In this document: piece after piece, positions 21,878 to 23,133 of the stretch
Position numbering within the stretch: the first letter of the stretch is position 1
Layout: the number at the start of each line of letters is the position of its first letter
Assembly: GCA_020025955.1 (NCBI GenBank)
Contig: JAHHRF010000028.1
Span: forward strand, 1-23,133
From: Sutterella sp.
Lineage (GTDB): Bacteria > Pseudomonadota > Gammaproteobacteria > Burkholderiales > Burkholderiaceae_F
Length of the DNA: 23,133 nt
Direction of reading: 5' to 3'
Notes under the pieces: generated by a model
Told to the model about the DNA's origin: nothing
What the model saw: only the letters and a program-made list of their open reading frames with translations
Database searches by the model: none
Translations under genes and position numbers: made by a program

Positions 21878-23044
21878 ATGAAAACCGTAAGCGTCGTGAG
21901 TTTGGGGCTCGGTGTCGTGATTGTCGCGGGACTGGGCGCGCTGTATTTAGAAGGGAAAACCTTCGATGAGCGTTTTGCTGGGCTCAATGGCCGAGCGCTG
22001 GCCCCGGGCGTTACCCTTCACACGCATACGGATGGAACGGGGCTCTTTGAGCGACGTGTCGCCATTAGCCTCAAAGAACAGGGCGAACCCTTGGTCGCCT
22101 GGACCGGGAAAGCCCGCTTTGGCTGGGGCGTGACCTTAAAAGGGGACGAGTCGATTGAAAACGCCCCCTTGTGGACGCGCTTAGGGCTCAAAGACTTTAA
22201 AACTGACCTCACCCTCAAGGTGGATCCCACCAAGGCCCTGTCCGCTACGGTTTCAACCCCCGCCTTTAGCTATGAAAATGGCGCCGTGACGTGTGAGGTG
22301 GCGCCCTTAACGCTGGTGCTCACAAGCCCCTCGTTAGCGTTAACGGACCTCCCTGGGCGCTTCGAAACCCCCAAGGTGACCTGCCGCGTGGGGCTCACGC
22401 AAACGGCGTTCTCCGACCTAAAAGGGGACCTCAACGTCATGGTGGGGGCGCGTCGCCACGTCAAGAAAGTGACGGTGGATGTGCTCTTTAAGACGCTGGA
22501 TGTGGAGCAGCCCTCGGGGCTCCTTTCGGCGTCGCTCTCATCCCCCCGCTTAGGGCTCAACCTAACCCGTCAGCGCGACCCCCAACGCTTTGATGTGGCC
22601 TGGACCCTGGAAGGACGTCGTCCTAGCGTCGATGGTGACGTGGTGAGTGACGACTTCAAGATGACAGCGAGCGCGGATAGCCTCCCCTGGACGCTCTTTA
22701 AAACGCCCTTGGATCGCTCGCACTTGTTAGCGCTCTTAAAGCCCGCCTTTAAGGTAGGGGGCGCGGGGGTGACCCTTTCGCAAGCGCGTCTCACGCGTGG
22801 GTCAGACTCGTCCTTATTTGAAGGGAGCTTACGCTACCGCCCTGTGGACGGTGGTGCACCCTCTTGGGGGCAACTTAACGCCCAATTTAATACCGAGAGC
22901 TGGACGGGGTTACCCAAACTCAATGCCGCCCTGGAAGACTTTAGTCGTACGGGCTTAGTGCAGGAGGAAGCGCCCCACGTCTACCGTGCTGTTTTAGAAG
23001 CCACCGACGCAGGGCTCACCTTAAATGGGCTCCCCTTAGAGTAA
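21878..23044 (+). CDS. DUF945-like (YdgA-type) exported protein
   Basis: A 388-residue protein beginning with one hydrophobic segment (about 4-24, VSVVSLGLGVVIVAGLGALY), probably a signal anchor, followed by a long beta-rich region of alternating hydrophobic and polar residues (LTLKVDPTKALSATVSTP and similar), the pattern of DUF945 proteins. I do not recognise catalytic motifs and give no function. A good AGGGAAG ribosome-binding sequence lies five bases before the ATG, and the gene starts 8 bases after the CorC-like gene, so they form one operon. Its last 9 bases overlap a convergent frame on the other strand. Confidence 0.75.
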   Translation: MKTVSVVSLGLGVVIVAGLGALYLEGKTFDERFAGLNGRALAPGVTLHTHTDGTGLFERRVAISLKEQGEPLVAWTGKARFGWGVTLKGDESIENAPLWTRLGLKDFKTDLTLKVDPTKALSATVSTPAFSYENGAVTCEVAPLTLVLTSPSLALTDLPGRFETPKVTCRVGLTQTAFSDLKGDLNVMVGARRHVKKVTVDVLFKTLDVEQPSGLLSASLSSPRLGLNLTRQRDPQRFDVAWTLEGRRPSVDGDVVSDDFKMTASADSLPWTLFKTPLDRSHLLALLKPAFKVGGAGVTLSQARLTRGSDSSLFEGSLRYRPVDGGAPSWGQLNAQFNTESWTGLPKLNAALEDFSRTGLVQEEAPHVYRAVLEATDAGLTLNGLPLE

Positions 23045-23133
23045 GGACTCTACATAGGAGGCCGCCGCATAGCGTTGCGCGGCCTCTTTTTGCGTTTCGC
23101 CGTCGGGGTAGAGAATAGCGCGCCCCACATTTA
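23036..23133 (-). CDS. 3' end of a convergent gene, unassigned (partial)
   Basis: On the minus strand one frame runs open from the window edge to a TAA at 23036-23038. The 31 residues visible read like a genuine protein end: NVGRAILYPDGETQKEAAQ followed by RYAAASYVESLL. Codon use (GCG, GCC, CTC, CGC) fits the neighbours. The piece is too short to assign. A second minus frame is also open over this length, so the call is tentative. The last codons overlap the DUF945-like gene by 9 bases. Confidence 0.5.
   Translation of the reverse strand, partial: NVGRAILYPDGETQKEAAQRYAAASYVESLL
23058..23091 (+). terminator. Intrinsic terminator after the DUF945-like gene
   Basis: GAGGCCGC (23058-23065) pairs perfectly with GCGGCCTC (23079-23086) and is followed by five T. 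It lies inside the convergent minus-strand frame. Confidence 0.75.

Overview
The window is a chromosomal, mostly housekeeping segment of a moderately G+C-rich Gram-negative bacterium. Two gene orders are typical of Betaproteobacteria: rplM-rpsI-erpA-anmK-M23 peptidase-tyrS-dtd, and nrdR-ribD-ribE-(...)-ribH-nusB-thiL-pgpA-cinA. The compact genes, the frequent TTA leucine codons and the missing ribBA suggest a gut-type Burkholderiales such as Sutterellaceae. The lineage is inferred from synteny and protein style only. I see no phage, IS element, CRISPR array or toxin-antitoxin module.

Layout. 1-440: the 3' part of a tRNA-Glu, then tRNA-Ala(GGC) and a second tRNA-Glu(TTC) with their own promoter and terminator. 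489-797 (-): hpf, whose leader is a run of hairpins. 1171-2013 (+): a protein I cannot assign, made of an Arg/Asp/Phe/Gly-rich repeat region, a short folded core and a very acidic tail. 2187-5203 (+): glpK-glpD, glycerol to dihydroxyacetone phosphate. 5566-6403 (+): rplM-rpsI (L13, S9). 6676-7041 (+): erpA. 7097-9644 (-): an M23 endopeptidase followed by overlapping anmK, both concerned with the cell wall. 9778-12086 (+): tyrS-dtd-PEBP-like gene; TyrRS and the D-aminoacyl-tRNA deacylase both bear on tRNA charging and its proofreading. 12183-13445 (+): glyA. 13670-18167 (+): nrdR-ribD-ribE-Old Yellow Enzyme-ribH-nusB. 18248-19842 (+): thiL-pgpA. 19971-23044 (+): pncC/cinA, a CNNM/CorC-type membrane protein and a DUF945-like protein. 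23036-23133 (-): the apparent 3' end of a convergent gene.

How the genes work together. GlpK and GlpD form a complete glycerol catabolic pair, without an adjacent glpF. The rib cluster supplies RibD, RibE and RibH but not RibBA; the usual ribBA slot holds an FMN-dependent oxidoreductase whose two active-site His positions are both Asn. 

The less ordinary parts are (i) the charge-segregated repeat protein at 1171-2013, divergent from the ribosome-hibernation gene, and (ii) hairpin-rich leaders in front of hpf, glpK, rplM, erpA, nrdR and thiL, some with pseudoknot topology or a sequestered Shine-Dalgarno. These RNA structures were found by eye from inverted repeats; no folding or conservation calculation was done.
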